From Spartobacteria bacterium (GTDB lineage Bacteria; Verrucomicrobiota; Verrucomicrobiia; Chthoniobacterales; Terrimicrobiaceae): a stretch of DNA of 7,868 nucleotides. Positions 6,041-7,868 of the stretch are shown in pieces. The stretch spans positions 1-7,868 of the forward strand of contig CANKXQ010000055.1 in assembly GCA_947487745.1 (NCBI GenBank), written 5' to 3'. Made by a program: the position numbers and the translations under genes. The notes below the pieces were generated by a model. The model made no database searches. It was not told the origin of the DNA and saw only the letters and a list, made by a program, of their open reading frames with translations. Position 1 is the stretch's first letter, and each line of letters begins with the position of its first letter.

Positions 6041-7030
6041 ATGAAAACGCTGCTCCTCACCGGCGCAACCGGTTTTGTGGGCAGCAATATGCTTGTTCAG
6101 GAAGTGCAGCAAGGCACACGCATTCTGGCACCCGTCCGGAATGCTGAAAAACTCCGTAGGCAGCTCAGCGCCGAGGGCATTTCACACGCGGATGTCGTTG
6201 CGTTGGAAACAAACCCATCCACGTGGGGTGATATTCGACCTACCCATGCCCTGCTCTCGGCGGGCGTTCTTTTTGCAAGAAGTCGCGCCGAATACCAAAG
6301 CGTCAATGTCGACTGGACGCTCCGTGTTCTTGAATCCCTTCCCGCTGAGTGCCAGGTCGTCGTTCTCTCATCCCAGGCTGCCGGCGGTCCAACGCCTTCC
6401 CAAGTCCATGCCCGCACCGAGCAGGATGCGGACGATCCCATTACACATTACGGAAAATCGAAACTCGAACTTGAACAAGCCATTCGCCGGTCTCGCTCCG
6501 GACGCCCCATCACCATCCTGAGACCACCGATGGTTCTGGGAGCGAGGGATACCGCCACGCTTCCACTTTTCAAGATGGCGGCGGGTCTTGTGAGACCCAA
6601 GCCCGGCCTTGCAAAAAAGGAATACAGCTTCATCGCCGTCGAAGATGTGCTGGAAGCCGTGAAAGCTTCTTGGGAAAGCAGTGCGCAAGGGCCTTTCTAC
6701 ATCTCCTCGGAGCGAACAATCACCGACTTCGAACTCATCCGCACAGCCGCCCTCGCCACGAATGGACGCGGAGTCACACTTCCCCTGCCTCAGGTCCTCA
6801 TTAAATGTTTCTCCCTCATCGTGGACGCCATTCCAAAACTCAGGGAGTCCACACCCAGCCTCACCCGCGACCGAGCCCGTGACATCTGGGCCAACCGGTG
6901 GGTCGTGGATTCCGCGCTCTTTCGCCAAACAACGGGATGGAAAAGCACCCGCGACTTGCGCCACTCTCTGGAAAGCGCGCACAGTTTCTATATCCGCTCC
7001 GGAATGCTGAAGCGAAAACCCCAACAATGA
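6041..7030 (+). CDS. NAD(P)-dependent epimerase/dehydratase-like protein (extended SDR)
   Basis: This is a 329-residue extended short-chain dehydrogenase/reductase. The N-terminal Rossmann fold is marked by MKTLLLTGATGFVGS, with the dinucleotide-binding GATGFVG at 8-14. The active site has the Ser of VVLSSQAA (about 107-114) and YGKSK at 137-141, giving the Tyr137-x3-Lys141 pair. RPPMVLGARD (161-170) and the SFIAVEDVLEAV segment (about 196-207) are typical of the sugar epimerase and 3-beta-hydroxysteroid dehydrogenase-like branch. The C-terminal part, where substrate specificity lies, has a hydrophobic stretch at about 247-264 that might be membrane-associated. The substrate cannot be told from this sequence. 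The ATG at 6041 begins exactly at the Rossmann strand. The stop overlaps the next gene's start (ATGA), so the two are probably coupled. Confidence 0.9.
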   Translation: MKTLLLTGATGFVGSNMLVQEVQQGTRILAPVRNAEKLRRQLSAEGISHADVVALETNPSTWGDIRPTHALLSAGVLFARSRAEYQSVNVDWTLRVLESLPAECQVVVLSSQAAGGPTPSQVHARTEQDADDPITHYGKSKLELEQAIRRSRSGRPITILRPPMVLGARDTATLPLFKMAAGLVRPKPGLAKKEYSFIAVEDVLEAVKASWESSAQGPFYISSERTITDFELIRTAALATNGRGVTLPLPQVLIKCFSLIVDAIPKLRESTPSLTRDRARDIWANRWVVDSALFRQTTGWKSTRDLRHSLESAHSFYIRSGMLKRKPQQ

Positions 7031-7794
7031 CCATGCTCCTGCCTGAAAAATCTCCATTACCTCCGCGACGCGAAAGGGACTTTGACGATGCCGCAGGTTC
7101 CTCCCACAAGACAAAAATAAACATCCGCACGCGTCGAGTTGACGAAAGCCCTGAGCCGGAGCCCACCGAAAATTCGAGCCAGCTTCCGCGCAAAACTTGG
7201 CAGTCTCCAGAATTAGAACCCGGATCAAACGGGACCCGCCGCCGCAGAAGAAGTCGGCAGAATTCCTCCAAGCGCATGGATGAATCAAATCGGTTGTGGA
7301 ATTTTAAAATCCTCCTCACCGTCGCAGTGTTGGCGATCTTCGCCGCATCAAACATCCTCGTTGGTCGCTTCTTTTACGGGAGCGGAGTTTCCGAAGGCAT
7401 TCAACGCGCCATCGACGCTAAAACCCCGGCAAAGGATGATGAACCACTCGCGGTTGCCACCACCAATAAAGCCTTTGCCGCCTTGCTCAACCTGCGCGGA
7501 TCGAAACCTGACCGTGCCTCCACCGAAATGATCACGCTTCTCTGTCTTCAAGTGCTCAGTGAAACGCCGGATGAATACTTGCCAACCTACCTCGCCCAGA
7601 GCCACACCACTCCTGAGGATTTCTGCGCCGCCTATATCGCCATGCGTCTCGGCGATTTCGGAAAGGCCGCCGCCATCCTCCGGGCCACCGAGCCCACAAT
7701 TCCTCCCGATCTTTTCAATTACCTCATGAACGACCCCGTCATGCGCCGCTTTGCGAAGGAACCACGCGTGATGGGTTTCTATGAAAAGTCTTGA
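7027..7794 (+). CDS. single-span membrane protein with charged N-terminal arm (unknown function)
   Basis: I do not recognise a family. Starting at the ATG at 7027, whose bases overlap the SDR stop, the product has 255 residues; a second ATG follows at 7033. Residues 1-92 are polar and probably disordered, with acidic patches (DESPEPEPTE) and a polybasic run RRRRRSRQ at 71-78. One transmembrane helix follows at about 94-115 (ILLTVAVLAIFAASNILVG). The remaining 140 residues appear helical (for example AFAALLNLRG, EMITLLCLQVLSE, YIAMRLGDFGKAAAILRA), with a pattern reminiscent of TPR-like helical pairs, though no clear repeat can be shown. The positive charge before the helix predicts N-in, C-out topology. 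The frame is open further upstream inside the SDR gene, but that part is a shadow. Confidence 0.85.
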   Translation: MTMLLPEKSPLPPRRERDFDDAAGSSHKTKINIRTRRVDESPEPEPTENSSQLPRKTWQSPELEPGSNGTRRRRRSRQNSSKRMDESNRLWNFKILLTVAVLAIFAASNILVGRFFYGSGVSEGIQRAIDAKTPAKDDEPLAVATTNKAFAALLNLRGSKPDRASTEMITLLCLQVLSETPDEYLPTYLAQSHTTPEDFCAAYIAMRLGDFGKAAAILRATEPTIPPDLFNYLMNDPVMRRFAKEPRVMGFYEKS

Positions 7795-7827
7795 TGTCAC
7801 GCCTCCGCAGCATTCCCATCGCGGGGC

Positions 7828-7868
7828 ATGAATCCCATCACCACCGACCAACTCCTCGCCGCCCAGAC
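7828..7868 (+). CDS. start of a further gene (3' end outside window)
   Basis: An ATG at 7828 opens a frame reading MNPITTDQLLAAQ to the window end. GGGG lies just upstream, closer to the ATG than a normal ribosome binding site. A competing frame begins at 7794, where TGATG overlaps the previous stop (MSRLRSIPIAGHE). Its His/Arg/Pro-rich translation looks less like protein. Thirteen residues are too few to name a family. Confidence 0.45.
   Translation, partial: MNPITTDQLLAAQ

Noticed and set aside
6368..7288. Minus-strand open frame of 306 codons opposite the SDR gene
   Set aside because: The SDR frame has clear catalytic motifs. The opposite frame is compositionally odd and spans two good genes.

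Overview
This is a protein-coding stretch of bacterial chromosome, moderately GC-rich, with tightly packed genes on both strands. No RNA genes, transposases, integrases, phage genes or CRISPR arrays were seen. The content is core bacterial: RpoN, UvrB and NAD kinase, joined to a PTS EIIA-like regulator, a SUMF1/FGE-like protein and several small membrane proteins. The SUMF1 start (INSLGMPFVPVP), an extra block in UvrB and the scarcity of Shine-Dalgarno sequences suggest the Planctomycetes-Verrucomicrobia-Chlamydiae group, most likely Verrucomicrobiota. That placement is inference from protein style only.

Layout. Positions 1-715 (+) hold the C-terminal part of sigma-54 (rpoN), cut by the window edge. 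It converges on uvrB (717-2873, -), with one base between the two stop codons. A 171-bp divergent spacer separates uvrB from nadK (3045-3899, +). The nadK stop overlaps the start of a fructose/Ntr-type PTS EIIA domain gene (3896-4357, +) in an ATGA junction. A SUMF1-domain gene (4379-5095, -) converges on that pair, with a possible weak terminator between them. A second divergent spacer (5096-5263) contains a perfect 7-bp inverted repeat and a candidate promoter. It leads into a rightward gene string: two small membrane-anchored coiled-coil proteins (5264-5587 and 5609-6019), an extended SDR NAD(P)-dependent epimerase/dehydratase-like protein (6041-7030), and a single-span membrane protein with a charged cytoplasmic arm (7027-7794, again an ATGA overlap). 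The start of another gene follows at 7828 and runs off the window.

How the genes may work together. An EIIA(Ntr)-like gene close to rpoN recalls the rpoN-ptsN neighbourhood of Proteobacteria. Here, however, a DNA-repair gene and nadK lie between them, and the EIIA gene is translationally tied to nadK. The rightward string looks like an operon linked to the envelope, but its function cannot be read from sequence. The window looks mostly ordinary. The points most worth checking are the UvrB insertion, the nadK-EIIA coupling, the inverted repeat and the paired small coiled-coil membrane proteins.
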